Source: Limosilactobacillus viscerum (lineage in GTDB: Bacteria; Bacillota; Bacilli; Lactobacillales; Lactobacillaceae). Taken from it: a stretch of 36,538 bases of DNA. Made by a program: the position numbers and the translations under genes. The DNA is taken from contig NZ_CANDNW010000018.1 of NCBI RefSeq assembly GCF_947387525.1, forward strand, positions 1 to 36,538, written 5' to 3'. The notes under the pieces were generated by a model that was not told the origin of the DNA, ran no database searches, and worked only from the letters and a program-made list of their open reading frames with translations. Below are positions 1-7,914 of the stretch, in pieces (the first letter of the stretch is position 1; each line of letters starts with the position of its first letter).

Positions 1-149
1 AGCTCCATCAACCAATAATCAATTGGTCAGTATTATTTATTTGAGTCCAGTGGCTAACTTATTCTTGAAATTTAGGACAGAAATTACAAAAATAATCAGT
101 CAATTCTGCTAAAATAGAAGCGTTTGAATTAATTCTGGGAGGGATTTTT

Positions 150-554
150 GTGAAAAAGGGAATTACAGTTTCAGCAATTTTATTTACCTGCTTAACTCTT
201 GCTGCTTGTGGCAACAACTCTCATTCATCTAAGTCGTCAAATTCAAGTAGCAGTGTTTCCAGCCACCAAGTAACTAAGGCATCGACATCGTCAAGCAGTT
301 CTAATACTGATTCATCAAGTGCTAGCTCACAGAGTGCTTCTAGTTCTGTTCACTTAACCGGTGGGCAGAGTTCAATTGACTACATCACCCAAAAGATGGG
401 GGATCAGGGATGGACAATCCAGGGTGGTACTTATGGCGGTGCTCATGGTGCACCAACCGATGGCAGCTACGTTCCATACAATACCGTTCAAAATAGTGAT
501 GGTGACACTTACTATGTTTATCAAGACGGTCGAATTGAAAAACAGGCTGATTAG
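150..554 (+). CDS. Small Ser-rich lipoprotein
   Basis: Probable surface lipoprotein of 134 residues. A short Lys-containing N-terminus and hydrophobic stretch end in the lipobox LAAC, so Cys20 would be lipidated after signal peptidase II cleavage. Residues about 22-68 are a low-complexity Ser/Thr/Asn linker that would hold the C-terminal part away from the membrane. The remaining 65 or so residues (from TGGQSSIDYI) form a small Gly/Tyr-rich domain I do not recognise. The start is GTG, preceded at 137-143 by a good ribosome site (GGGAGGG). The next gene begins 15 bp downstream and is also a lipoprotein, so the two are probably co-transcribed. No function can be assigned. Confidence 0.8.
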   Translation: MKKGITVSAILFTCLTLAACGNNSHSSKSSNSSSSVSSHQVTKASTSSSSSNTDSSSASSQSASSSVHLTGGQSSIDYITQKMGDQGWTIQGGTYGGAHGAPTDGSYVPYNTVQNSDGDTYYVYQDGRIEKQAD

Positions 555-569
555 TTAGAAGGGTAAGTA

Positions 570-1412
570 ATGAAAAAAATATTATTATTTTGTGCCATGA
601 CACTTGCTAGTATTTCGCTAGCTGGTTGTAACAATAAGAAGACCGCAAATAGCAACAACACAACAACGACGCAGGCGAACAACGTTGATCACCAGATTGC
701 TTCTTCATCGGCAAAATTAAATGCAAATAGCCTTAACCCAAAGCAAAATGGTGCACTAGTACTTTATTACAGCGGCGTTGAAAACCAGCAATCTTATGTT
801 AACCAGATGAACAAACAGGGCCAGGGGATAACCATTGATCTTTACCAGGCCGGAAGTCAACCCAAGAGTACGGGATTCAATGGCTCACTGCCTGCGGGTG
901 CTGAGGTATTGTATTACGTTAAACTTAATAATGGCCAGGGCTCTACTTACTACACGATTGCAAATAACCAGTTTTACATTTCTGATGGCCACGGTGGCTT
1001 AAGAAAAGCCGCAACCGATAATGCTAATATAGTCGCACTTGCCAATAAAAATAACGCCGGCGATATGGTTAATAACCTCGCGGATAATGCAACCTTGAAT
1101 GATTTACGGAACGGCGACTCGTCAACAACAAATAGCGACACCGACAAAGGCAGTAGCATGACCTTTGATGAAGCAGCGGACCTAATTGAAAAAGCAGGCT
1201 TTGATGATTTTGTATATGAACGTGATTCGCAAACCCATGACGGTAGTCACGCTACTGGAGATGGCGGCTACGTGATGGAAACTTATCCTGGCGCCAAGGG
1301 GCACGATACGTTTACCATTACCAAGACCGGGCACAATAAGTACCACATCCACGCTGAATACGATCCAGCACCGATGGGTGGAATGAAGACCGATGCGGAT
1401 GTCACTAAGTAA
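570..1412 (+). CDS. Lipoprotein of a Lactobacillaceae-type family, unknown function
   Basis: 280-residue probable lipoprotein with lipobox SLAGC (Cys20) and a short Asn/Thr-rich linker. The central part, about residues 50-170 (LNPKQNGALVLYYSGVENQQ and the later STYYTIANNQFYIS), resembles what I recall of a lactobacillar family named after Lreu_0056, but I cannot confirm this without a search. A second acidic, His/Gly-rich module begins near residue 193 (MTFDEAADLIEKAGFDDFVY). It follows the previous lipoprotein by 15 bp with the ribosome site GAAGGG and probably shares its transcript. Both proteins have tyrosine-rich C-terminal parts, but I see no clear sequence repeat between them. Confidence 0.78.
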   Translation: MKKILLFCAMTLASISLAGCNNKKTANSNNTTTTQANNVDHQIASSSAKLNANSLNPKQNGALVLYYSGVENQQSYVNQMNKQGQGITIDLYQAGSQPKSTGFNGSLPAGAEVLYYVKLNNGQGSTYYTIANNQFYISDGHGGLRKAATDNANIVALANKNNAGDMVNNLADNATLNDLRNGDSSTTNSDTDKGSSMTFDEAADLIEKAGFDDFVYERDSQTHDGSHATGDGGYVMETYPGAKGHDTFTITKTGHNKYHIHAEYDPAPMGGMKTDADVTK

Positions 1413-1491
1413 CCAATCTTAACTTTATCAAGTATTAATCCTTAATAAAATTAAAGATTAAAATTCTAATTTATAAATCTAATTTCAGATT

Positions 1492-1557
1492 ATAACGAAA
1501 AAACGAATTATAAGTGGGTAAAACATAGCCTAAACTTATAATTCGTTTTTTCGTTAT
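1492..1557. terminator. Very long perfect inverted repeat, likely bidirectional terminator
   Basis: The arms at 1492-1515 and 1534-1557 are exact reverse complements over 24 bp, separated by an 18-nt loop. A run of six T lies inside the right arm and six A inside the left arm. It sits between the lipoprotein pair and the DUF554 gene. An intrinsic terminator is the simplest reading, but the perfect 24-bp stem is longer than the others in this window and most of it is A/T. Confidence 0.6.
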
Positions 1558-1560
1558 TTG

Positions 1561-1605
1561 TTCATCAAAATGAGAATAGTTAATAATATTATGTAAACGC
1601 TTCAC
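1561..1605 (+). promoter_or_regulatory. Promoter with overlapping cre-like site ahead of the DUF554 gene
   Basis: TTCATC (1561-1566) and TAATAT (1584-1589) are spaced by 17 bp and could be the -35 and -10 boxes. The sequence TGTAAACGCTTCAC at 1592-1605 has a perfect left half of a CcpA cre site (TGTAAACG) and a degenerate right half. It would cover the start point, a position suited to carbon catabolite repression. The promoter is plausible; the cre site is a tentative call. Confidence 0.35.
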
Positions 1606-1662
1606 TATTTTGCTGAAGTTTGATAAGTTAAAGATGGTTATTAATTGTTGGAGGTCGATTTT

Positions 1663-2346
1663 ATGGTTGGAACCCTTGCAAACTTAGTGGCGATTCTTGT
1701 TGGTACATCAATTGGTTGCTTAGCCAAGGGCGGGATAAAAAAACAGTACGAAGAAGCACTGTTTGTAGCTATGGGGTTGGCCGCGTTGGGAATTGGGTTG
1801 GAGAATGTTGTCAATAATATTTCCAAAAGCCAGTACCCAGTTCTCTTCATTATCAGCCTGTCAGTGGGGACCATTTTAGGAACCTGGTGGCGGATTGATG
1901 AACATTTTAATAGCCTGATTAAGCGCTGTGGTGGCAAGTCACCGGTTGCTAAAGGGATTGCAACCGGTGTCCTCCTTTACTGCATCGGCGCCTTATCAAT
2001 TGTTGGCCCGGTCATGGCAGCGGTAAAAGGTGACGAGACGATGCTCTACACCAATGCGATGCTTGACCTCGTTACTTCGATTGTTTTTGGTGCGAGTTTT
2101 GGTTGGGGGATGCTGGTATGTGCACCAGTACTTTTTGTCTGGCAGGGTGGAATTTTCCTCGTTGCTAAGTTCCTCTCCGCTTCCTTCTTCTGTGACTCGT
2201 TAATTACCGAGATTTCTATTGTTGGTGGCTTTTTGATAGCGACAACGGGAATCTCGCTGCTTAAGATCCGTGACATCAAAACGCTTAATTTGTTGCCGTC
2301 ACTGCTGGTTCCAATACTGTTCTTCTTGGTCAAAATGTGGATTTAA
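1663..2346 (+). CDS. DUF554 family membrane protein
   Basis: 227-residue integral membrane protein of the DUF554 (YdfK-like) family. The opening MVGTLANLVAILVGTSIG, the SLSVGTILGTWWRID segment and the GALSIVGPVMAAVKGD segment fit the family's pattern of Gly-rich membrane helices; about six or seven hydrophobic segments are visible. The family's transport role is unproven. I chose ATG 1663 because TTGGAGG at 1648-1654 lies 8 nt upstream; an in-frame TTG at 1645 would fall just before that ribosome site. The nitroreductase gene follows after 17 bp, so the two probably form one transcript. Confidence 0.8.
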   Translation: MVGTLANLVAILVGTSIGCLAKGGIKKQYEEALFVAMGLAALGIGLENVVNNISKSQYPVLFIISLSVGTILGTWWRIDEHFNSLIKRCGGKSPVAKGIATGVLLYCIGALSIVGPVMAAVKGDETMLYTNAMLDLVTSIVFGASFGWGMLVCAPVLFVWQGGIFLVAKFLSASFFCDSLITEISIVGGFLIATTGISLLKIRDIKTLNLLPSLLVPILFFLVKMWI

Positions 2347-2363
2347 CGTAGGAGGAGATCCAA

Positions 2364-3017
2364 ATGGAATTTGAAAAAGTAGTACAAAACAGGCATTCAG
2401 TTCGTATGTTCACCGATCAACCAGTCGAAAGGGACGTGATTAAAGAAATCGTCAGTCTTGCGCAACGTTCACCTTCCTGGGTTAACTCCCAGCCATGGCA
2501 AGTTTATTGTGCAAGTGGTGATACCCTACAAGAGATTAGGGACACTTACCAAAAGAACGACCAAGACGGAAAAAAGATCAATCCCGACTTAGCGGTAATG
2601 AGCCGCAACGACTGGGCAGCACTTCCACAGGGGAATATGAAGCAATGGGGACATGAAATTGTTCACCACTTTACCGATTTTGATGAGGCGCACTCTACAA
2701 TGACTAACGCCAGTGATACCCTTAATAACGCACCGGTAATCCTGTTCATCACTATCCCTACAGCATCTCCTGACTGGTCAATCTTTGATGCGGGGGCTTT
2801 TGCACAAACACTTTTACTAGCAGCTACCAATAAGGGATTAGGTTCAATTGTCACTTACAACAGTGTTCGCTTCCCCGATGACCTACACCGGATCATGAAT
2901 GTGCCCGAAGATCAGCGGTTCATGGCAGGTGTATCAATTGGGTACCCGGCAGCGCAAAAGATTAATGACTTCCGTTCTGACCGGGAGCCGCTTGATAAGT
3001 TACTTCATTTTAGTTAA
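2364..3017 (+). CDS. Nitroreductase family FMN oxidoreductase
   Basis: 217-residue nitroreductase-fold flavoprotein, expected to bind FMN as a homodimer and reduce nitro-aromatics, quinones or similar electrophiles with NAD(P)H. The N-terminal RHSVRMF (residues 10-16) is the FMN phosphate-binding signature, PSWVNSQPW (about 36-44) is the usual Ser/Asn-Gln-Pro-W segment, and GLGSIVTYN near residue 155 is the second flavin-contacting stretch. The length is normal for the family. AGGAGGAG lies directly upstream of the ATG. The natural substrate cannot be read from sequence. Confidence 0.88.
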   Translation: MEFEKVVQNRHSVRMFTDQPVERDVIKEIVSLAQRSPSWVNSQPWQVYCASGDTLQEIRDTYQKNDQDGKKINPDLAVMSRNDWAALPQGNMKQWGHEIVHHFTDFDEAHSTMTNASDTLNNAPVILFITIPTASPDWSIFDAGAFAQTLLLAATNKGLGSIVTYNSVRFPDDLHRIMNVPEDQRFMAGVSIGYPAAQKINDFRSDREPLDKLLHFS

Positions 3018-3022
3018 AAATA

Positions 3023-3064
3023 AGGAGACTGGGGAGAAAATTTTACTCAGTCTCCTATTTTTTG
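3023..3064 (+). terminator. Intrinsic terminator after the nitroreductase gene
   Basis: AGGAGACTG (3023-3031) pairs with CAGTCTCCT (3048-3056), followed by ATTTTTTG. It closes the DUF554-nitroreductase unit just before the MazG-like gene. Confidence 0.8.
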
Positions 3065-3088
3065 ATCTTCTTAAAGGAGTTAGTAAAG

Positions 3089-3403
3089 ATGGATTACAAC
3101 GAAATTTTAAATATGCTAACTGACTTCCGTGACCAGCGGGGGTGGAATAAATTTCATAACCTCAAGGATCTTGCAATTTCACTTAATTTAGAAGCAAGTG
3201 AGGTCCTAGAAATTTTTCAATGGCAGCCGGAAAAGCAAAAGTTAACTCCTGACCAGCAAGAACACCTGGAAGAGGAATTAGCTGATACAATGATCTACCT
3301 GATTTACATGTTTGATAAGTTAAGGATCGATCCAGGAGCCGCAATTAAGAAAAAAGTTGCGTTTAATAAGCACCGAAAATGGCCAAAGATTGACCAACAT
3401 TAG
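3089..3403 (+). CDS. MazG-like nucleotide pyrophosphohydrolase
   Basis: 104-residue all-alpha NTP pyrophosphohydrolase of the MazG/RS21-C6 superfamily, the short single-domain form. Such enzymes hydrolyse (d)NTPs to the monophosphate and PPi and are thought to clean up non-canonical nucleotides. The metal-binding pattern is visible: LEASEVLEIFQW (an ExxE/D pair near residues 36-40) and EEELADTMIYLIYM (EExxD, near 67-72). The trailing KKVAFNKHRKWP matches the family's C-terminal N-x-x-R-K segment. The start is ATG 3089 behind AAAGGAG; reading upstream to 3062 would run through this ribosome site and the end of the preceding terminator. The gene stands alone between two terminators. Confidence 0.85.
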   Translation: MDYNEILNMLTDFRDQRGWNKFHNLKDLAISLNLEASEVLEIFQWQPEKQKLTPDQQEHLEEELADTMIYLIYMFDKLRIDPGAAIKKKVAFNKHRKWPKIDQH

Positions 3404-3444
3404 TATTCTTTTTCTTCGCAATTAATGTGTAATACTAAAATAAC

Positions 3445-3495
3445 GGGAGAGCAAAATAAAAGTCACTTGCGACTTCTGTCTTGCTCTCCCATTTC
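3445..3495. terminator. Bidirectional terminator between convergent genes
   Basis: GGGAGAGCAA (3445-3454) pairs with TTGCTCTCCC (3481-3490), with an inner AAGTC/GACTT stem. It lies between the MazG-like gene and the leftward secreted protein gene and can serve both. Confidence 0.7.
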
Positions 3496-3504
3496 TAGTA
3501 GACT

Positions 3505-3915
3505 TTAATTATCCTTTTCAACAATTGAATTCAGCTTATTTTGCTGGTCATTGAATTGCTTCTCCAAGTTAGCCTTAGAGTAGGTATGGGTCTTCTTCTT
3601 ACCCTTCTGGTCGGTGGTCTTCAAAGTAACGTTTGTGTCATTAACCGTTACGTCGAAGTCCTCGCCACCTCCATTGTCAATTTCAAAACGACCATGTTCA
3701 CTATCAATTTCAACTGAATTGTCCTGAACACTGTTAACGTCTTGTTTAGTGTACTTCAGGTAAGCCATTACCGCATAATTTTGCTTACTGAAACCCTTTT
3801 GTGCAGCCATTACTACTGGCTCATTGCTAGTTGCGTGGCCAGTGTTGCCTGTCTGAACTGCCATGACGGTCAATCCGGCCATCACAGCAGCACAGAGTAA
3901 TCCAAACTTTTTCAT
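3505..3915 (-). CDS. Small secreted protein, unknown function
   Basis: 136-residue protein with an N-terminal signal sequence (MKKFGLLCAAVMAGLTVMAV) and a probable cleavage site near GHATS or VMAAQ. No lipobox at the end of the hydrophobic core and no LPxTG anchor are present, so it is probably released. The mature part is polar and acidic and looks like a small beta-rich domain (VEIDSEHGRFEIDNGGGEDF, then DVTVNDTNVTLKTT) ending in a charged helix. I do not recognise the family. A ribosome site (AGGGAGA) precedes the ATG on the minus strand. It is monocistronic. Confidence 0.7.
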   Translation of the reverse strand: MKKFGLLCAAVMAGLTVMAVQTGNTGHATSNEPVVMAAQKGFSKQNYAVMAYLKYTKQDVNSVQDNSVEIDSEHGRFEIDNGGGEDFDVTVNDTNVTLKTTDQKGKKKTHTYSKANLEKQFNDQQNKLNSIVEKDN

Positions 3916-4081
3916 ATTAAGATAATCTCCCTATTTCGGTTCATAGTTACACATCACCGATATTATATCATACTTCCCCCAGAGCTTTGGTGGTTTACAA
4001 GTTAATAAGTTTAATGCTTTCTTATTGCTGGAACTCCCCATTAGTATGGTATGCTGAACAAAAGGAAATGGAGGGTCTGTA

Positions 4082-5404
4082 ATGAAAACATATGATTATA
4101 TTCTAATTGGGTCAGGACCAGCAGCTTATAAAATGTCCAACCTATTAGCTAATACTAAACGGGACGTTTTAGTAATTGATGGTGGCGAGTTTGGTGGGAC
4201 CTGTCCAAACTACGGCTGTGAGCCCAAGATTTTCCTTGAGGGAGCTGCCCGGGCCGTTCTGCAAAGCCAGCAGCTTCTCGGCAGGGGGATTAGTCAGGCC
4301 GCAACGATTGATTGGTCGCAGCTAATGCAGACCAAACTCGACCGCTTTAACCCCTGGCCGGCCCAAACGAGGGAAATTATCGCCAAATCTCATGATGTTG
4401 CGGACGGCTACGCTAAATTTGTCGACTCGCAAACAATCGAAGTAAACGGAAAGCAATACACGGGCGACCGTATCATTATCGCTACCGGGCAGCACCCTAA
4501 CCAGTTGCCGGTCCCGGGACATGAATTTACTCATACTAGCACCGATGTCTTGTCATTAACCCACCTGCCACAACACGTAACCTTTATTGGTGCCGGATAC
4601 GTTTCAATGGAGCTGGCAACCATTCTTGGGGCCGCTGGCGCAGACATTACCATTATTGACCATTCCTCACGGCCCCTAAAAGCCTTCCCTGAAGATAAAG
4701 CTAACATCGTTAAACAAGCAATGGAGGACCGCGGCATCGAATTCATGCTCAATACGACGGTTAAACAAATTGACCGCCAAGACGAGGGATTTATCGTCGA
4801 AACTGACCATGGGGAAGTGCCAACCGATTACGTGGTCAACGCAAGCGGAAGACGGCCAAATATTGACCAATTGAACCTAGCAGCGGCTAAGATTGAAACC
4901 GACCGCGGTGGCATTGTTGTTGATGACCACTTGCAAACTACTAACCCCCATGTATACGCAATCGGTGATGTTGTAAGCCGGCCGCAGCCTAAATTAACGC
5001 CCGTGGCGGAATTTGAAGGGCAATACCTTTTTGATTACCTTGAGAAGGGGGCAACAAGCTCAGTTGAATATCCAGTGATTGCGACGACGGCATTTACCTT
5101 CCCAGAAATTGCTGAAGCAGGAGTACGCGCAAGTGACGTTGTGGGGAAGGAAGGTTATACGGTTAAGAACTTAGATCTGCATTACGCCAGCCTTGCCGCA
5201 GGACAGAACGACCAAAGTGGTAAGTTAACGCTGGTCTTCCATAATGAAATTCTAGTAGGCGCTAATGAGGTCAGTGATTATGCTGCCGATGATATTAATA
5301 ATTTTCTCCCCGTGATTGGTTTAAAGGTAACCGGGAAGGAATACCGACGGGCACTGATAGCAATTTATCCTGCATTAGCTGATAAGGTTGGCGGGAGCTT
5401 GTAA
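4082..5404 (+). CDS. Class-I flavin disulfide reductase (glutathione/mercuric reductase-like)
   Basis: 440-residue pyridine nucleotide-disulfide oxidoreductase. FAD-binding GSGPAAY lies at residues 10-16, the redox-active disulfide GTCPNYGCEPK has Cys41 and Cys46, the NAD(P)-binding GAGYVSMELA is near 170-180, and the second FAD motif YAIGDV is near 300. Class-I members (glutathione reductase, lipoamide dehydrogenase) normally end with a His-Pro-Thr-x-x-Glu segment whose His acts as the acid-base residue; here the equivalent reads AIYPALADKV, with Tyr for His and Asp near the Glu position. Mercuric reductases also carry Tyr there, but no N-terminal HMA domain or C-terminal Cys pair is present. 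A low-molecular-weight disulfide or thiol-redox role is likely; the substrate is undetermined. Confidence 0.85.
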   Translation: MKTYDYILIGSGPAAYKMSNLLANTKRDVLVIDGGEFGGTCPNYGCEPKIFLEGAARAVLQSQQLLGRGISQAATIDWSQLMQTKLDRFNPWPAQTREIIAKSHDVADGYAKFVDSQTIEVNGKQYTGDRIIIATGQHPNQLPVPGHEFTHTSTDVLSLTHLPQHVTFIGAGYVSMELATILGAAGADITIIDHSSRPLKAFPEDKANIVKQAMEDRGIEFMLNTTVKQIDRQDEGFIVETDHGEVPTDYVVNASGRRPNIDQLNLAAAKIETDRGGIVVDDHLQTTNPHVYAIGDVVSRPQPKLTPVAEFEGQYLFDYLEKGATSSVEYPVIATTAFTFPEIAEAGVRASDVVGKEGYTVKNLDLHYASLAAGQNDQSGKLTLVFHNEILVGANEVSDYAADDINNFLPVIGLKVTGKEYRRALIAIYPALADKVGGSL

Positions 5405-5529
5405 TATAACGAGCCGCACAAAAAAAGTTATATTTTTCGAGCCTTTTCCCTTTACAGCCGATAAGTTAATTTGTTACTATACTGTCAAACCTTAATACGA
5501 TAACCTCCAAATATCGATATCAGGTTGTT

Positions 5530-5606
5530 GTTAGGCACTTGTCTTCTTGCCTAACCTAAAAGAACCACGCACTACATTAAACCCCAGTAGTACGTGGTTC
5601 TTTTTT
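5530..5606. terminator. Hairpin followed by bidirectional terminator
   Basis: GTTAGGCA (5530-5537) pairs with TGCCTAAC (5548-5555). Next comes a strong stem, AGAACCACG (5561-5569) with CGTGGTTCT (5593-5601), extended by ACTAC/GTAGT and followed by six T. It separates the convergent reductase and lipid kinase genes and serves both directions. Confidence 0.75.
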
Positions 5607-6534
5607 ATTCTTGTTTTTGCCAGAAAGGGTAGTCACAACACGTCAATTCCAGGTTAAAGGCATGCTTCCCCGGTTCTTCACCGTCAATCTGTCCATACTG
5701 TGCCGGCTTAATTTGATATTTTAGCTGGGTACCCCGAAAAACGTGGGCATAGCGAGAAGCAGGGAGGTGACCCCCGGCAAACATCAGCATCGACCAAATG
5801 AGTGTTAACCAGTGGTGCTTTTCTACCACAACGAGCTCAAGCTGCCGTTTGTCCACTCGTTGGCCTGGTGCAACTTTAATTCCACCGCCAATAAAGGGAT
5901 GGTTACTTGCCACAAGCAAAAAAGCGTGGGTAAAATCCTGCTGATCATTAATCCGAACAGAAAAGGGCGGTTGGGTAAACAGCACTTTAACTGCCTTAAA
6001 AATATAGGAAAAAGTCCCTAGATGGTGGTGGTTTAAGAAGTCCTTGGCGCGGGAATTATTGGTAGCGTGAACGATGGCGGCATCAAAACCAATTCCAAAA
6101 TTATTAAGGAAGATACCCTGCTGGCCAGAAAGAGAATCATAGTAATGGCCAACGTTAATGACGCGTTCCTGGCGGTTTTGCAAGATCTGCTGTAATGCCT
6201 CCAGTGGCCGCGTGGAAATACCATACCCACGTGCAAAATCATTCCCGGTACCGGCCGGAATGTAAGCGACGGGTAGTCGATTATTTTGTGAGCCATCAAT
6301 TAAACCTGAGATGACCTCATGAAGGGTTCCATCACCACCAATTACCACCAAGCAATCAATTTCCTGGTGGTGGGGCGCTAATTCTGCAGCTATTTTGTGG
6401 GGATGACCAGGGTACTTGCTTAAAACAGAATTATAATCGACTGCAGTAGTCGCAAGGTAGGTAGCAACCTGTTGCCAGACCTGTTTTCCCTTACCACTTC
6501 CAGAACAGGGATTAACCAAAAAATAATACTTCAA
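5605..6534 (-). CDS. Diacylglycerol kinase-like lipid kinase
   Basis: 309-residue lipid kinase of the DagK/YegS/BmrU family, cytosolic and membrane-peripheral. It would phosphorylate diacylglycerol or a related lipid with ATP, recycling DAG released during lipoteichoic acid synthesis. Signatures: N-terminal FLVNPCSGSGKG (5-16), nucleotide-binding GGDGTLHEV (66-74) and PAGTGNDFARG (near 92-102). The C-terminal beta-sandwich half contains FIGGGIKVAPGQR and IDGE, typical of the family. The start codon is TTG at 6534, with GGAG 9 nt upstream. It lies alone, ending at the terminator shared with the disulfide reductase. Confidence 0.88.
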   Translation of the reverse strand: MKYYFLVNPCSGSGKGKQVWQQVATYLATTAVDYNSVLSKYPGHPHKIAAELAPHHQEIDCLVVIGGDGTLHEVISGLIDGSQNNRLPVAYIPAGTGNDFARGYGISTRPLEALQQILQNRQERVINVGHYYDSLSGQQGIFLNNFGIGFDAAIVHATNNSRAKDFLNHHHLGTFSYIFKAVKVLFTQPPFSVRINDQQDFTHAFLLVASNHPFIGGGIKVAPGQRVDKRQLELVVVEKHHWLTLIWSMLMFAGGHLPASRYAHVFRGTQLKYQIKPAQYGQIDGEEPGKHAFNLELTCCDYPFWQKQE

Positions 6535-6635
6535 ACTTTAATACTCCGTTCTCAAACTTAATGTATCTATTATACGCTAGAAGGGATCTTGTAAAAAGTA
6601 AGAATGTCTCCATTAAAAAAAGATGAGATTGATCC

Positions 6636-6664
6636 TTGACGAAAATCAAATCATTTTTTATACT
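6636..6664 (+). promoter_or_regulatory. Sigma-A promoter of the mmuM T-box leader
   Basis: TTGACG (6636-6641) and TATACT (6659-6664) are separated by exactly 17 bp, a near-consensus promoter. Transcription would start about 6671, some 45 nt before the recognisable T-box stem I. Confidence 0.75.
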
Positions 6665-6714
6665 AATGGCAACATTAAATGAAAATTTGCTGAGAGCAAA
6701 TGAGCAATCAATTA

Positions 6715-6948
6715 AAAATAGCAAAGAGAACCGCGGTTGGTGAGAAGCGGACTATGAACTTAATTGATGAAGATGGTTTGTGAGCATTGGCTGGTAAATC
6801 ATTAGCCAGTCACGGGTGCCGCCGTTATCAAGGTGTCAAATTATTGAGTTTGATAAGTGCAAGACAATTTTTATGCCTTGAATTAAGGGTGGTACCGCGT
6901 AGTAGAGCGTCCCTTGGAAAGATCACAGTCTTTTCAAGGGGCTTTTTT
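6715..6948 (+). promoter_or_regulatory. T-box riboswitch, methionine specifier
   Basis: Leader RNA that reads uncharged tRNA. Stem I has AGAGAACC and a GC-closed hairpin (6731-6750), followed by the candidate specifier codon ATG at 6754-6756 in the context ACT-ATG-AAC. TGGCT/AGCCA near 6790-6820 and TTATCAA/TTTGATAA near 6827-6856 form the intermediate stems. The conserved T-box AGGGTGGTACCGCG is at 6886-6899; its TGGT fits a tRNA ending in ACCA, as tRNA-Met does. The competing terminator is CCCTTGGAAAGA (6911-6922) with TCTTTTCAAGGG (6929-6940) and a T run. Methionine control suits the downstream S-methylmethionine salvage genes. Confidence 0.92.
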
Positions 6949-6966
6949 ATTTGAGGAGGAAGTACG

Positions 6967-7914
6967 ATGACTAATAAAATTACCGAAGAATTAAGCCAAC
7001 CATTATTAATCGACGGTGCAATGTCAACTGCATTAGAGCAACTAGGGGCAGATACGGATAATCAGCTATGGACTGCTAGCGTTTTGGCTAAGCAACCAGA
7101 GCTGGTCAAAAAAGTTCATCAACAATACTTAGCTGCTGGTGCACGACTGCTTATTACCGATACCTACCAAGCAAATGTACAAGCTTTTGTTGCCAACGGT
7201 TATAGTGAACGCCAAGCACACCAACTAATTAAGCGTGCAGTTCGACTAGCTCGTGAAGTCCGTGATGAATTCGAAGCCGAAACTGGTATTTACAACTATG
7301 TCGCTGGTGCACTTGGCCCTTACGGCGCATTTCTTGCAGATGGCAGTGAATACACCGGCGATTATCATCTGAGCACGCAGGAATATAAGGAATTTCACCG
7401 GCCACGTCTAACGGATATTTTACAGGTAGGGGTTGATGTCATTGCAATTGAAACACAACCACGCCTAGATGAAGTACTGGCTGAACTCGAACTGGCCGCT
7501 GAACTAGCGCCAAACGTTCCTTGCTATGTTAGTTTTTCACTCCGCGACCATGCCACGCTCGCTGATGGGACGCCCTTAACCGTTGCGGTGAAAGCCGTTG
7601 ACCGGTTCAGCAATGTTTTTGCGATTGGCACAAACTGTATCCCGCTCGAACGGGTAGCACCAGCAGTGGAGCTTATCCACCAGGTAACGAATAAGCCAGT
7701 CATCGCTTATCCAAATTCCAGTGCAGTTTATAACCCCCAAAGCAAAACTTGGATATACCCACACGGTCACCGTAGCTTAGCTAGTTACCTCCCACAATGG
7801 TTAAGTGCTGGTTTAACTATTGTCGGGGGCTGCTGTACAACAACCCCACAAGATATAAGGCTCTTGCATGACCGCTTAACTGGCCACTACGAGGGGGTGG
7901 CGACCCATGACTAA
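6967..7914 (+). CDS. mmuM: Homocysteine S-methyltransferase
   Basis: 315-residue zinc-dependent methyltransferase that moves a methyl group from S-methylmethionine (or S-adenosylmethionine) to homocysteine, giving methionine. The N-terminal [15 protein letters not shown] is the family's opening. The zinc ligands are visible as Cys224 in GTNC and the Cys289-Cys290 pair in GGCCTTTP. The length agrees with E. coli MmuM and with the cobalamin-independent group. The Met T-box directly upstream shows that it is induced when charged tRNA-Met is scarce. The permease gene overlaps its last 8 bp, so the pair is translationally coupled. Expected product: methionine made from host- or plant-derived S-methylmethionine. 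Confidence 0.93.
   Translation: MTNKITEELSQPLLIDGAMSTALEQLGADTDNQLWTASVLAKQPELVKKVHQQYLAAGARLLITDTYQANVQAFVANGYSERQAHQLIKRAVRLAREVRDEFEAETGIYNYVAGALGPYGAFLADGSEYTGDYHLSTQEYKEFHRPRLTDILQVGVDVIAIETQPRLDEVLAELELAAELAPNVPCYVSFSLRDHATLADGTPLTVAVKAVDRFSNVFAIGTNCIPLERVAPAVELIHQVTNKPVIAYPNSSAVYNPQSKTWIYPHGHRSLASYLPQWLSAGLTIVGGCCTTTPQDIRLLHDRLTGHYEGVATHD

Noticed and set aside
6512-6724. 70-codon leftward frame between the lipid kinase and the T-box
   Set aside because: It covers the near-consensus mmuM promoter, is Phe/Leu-rich and has no ribosome site.
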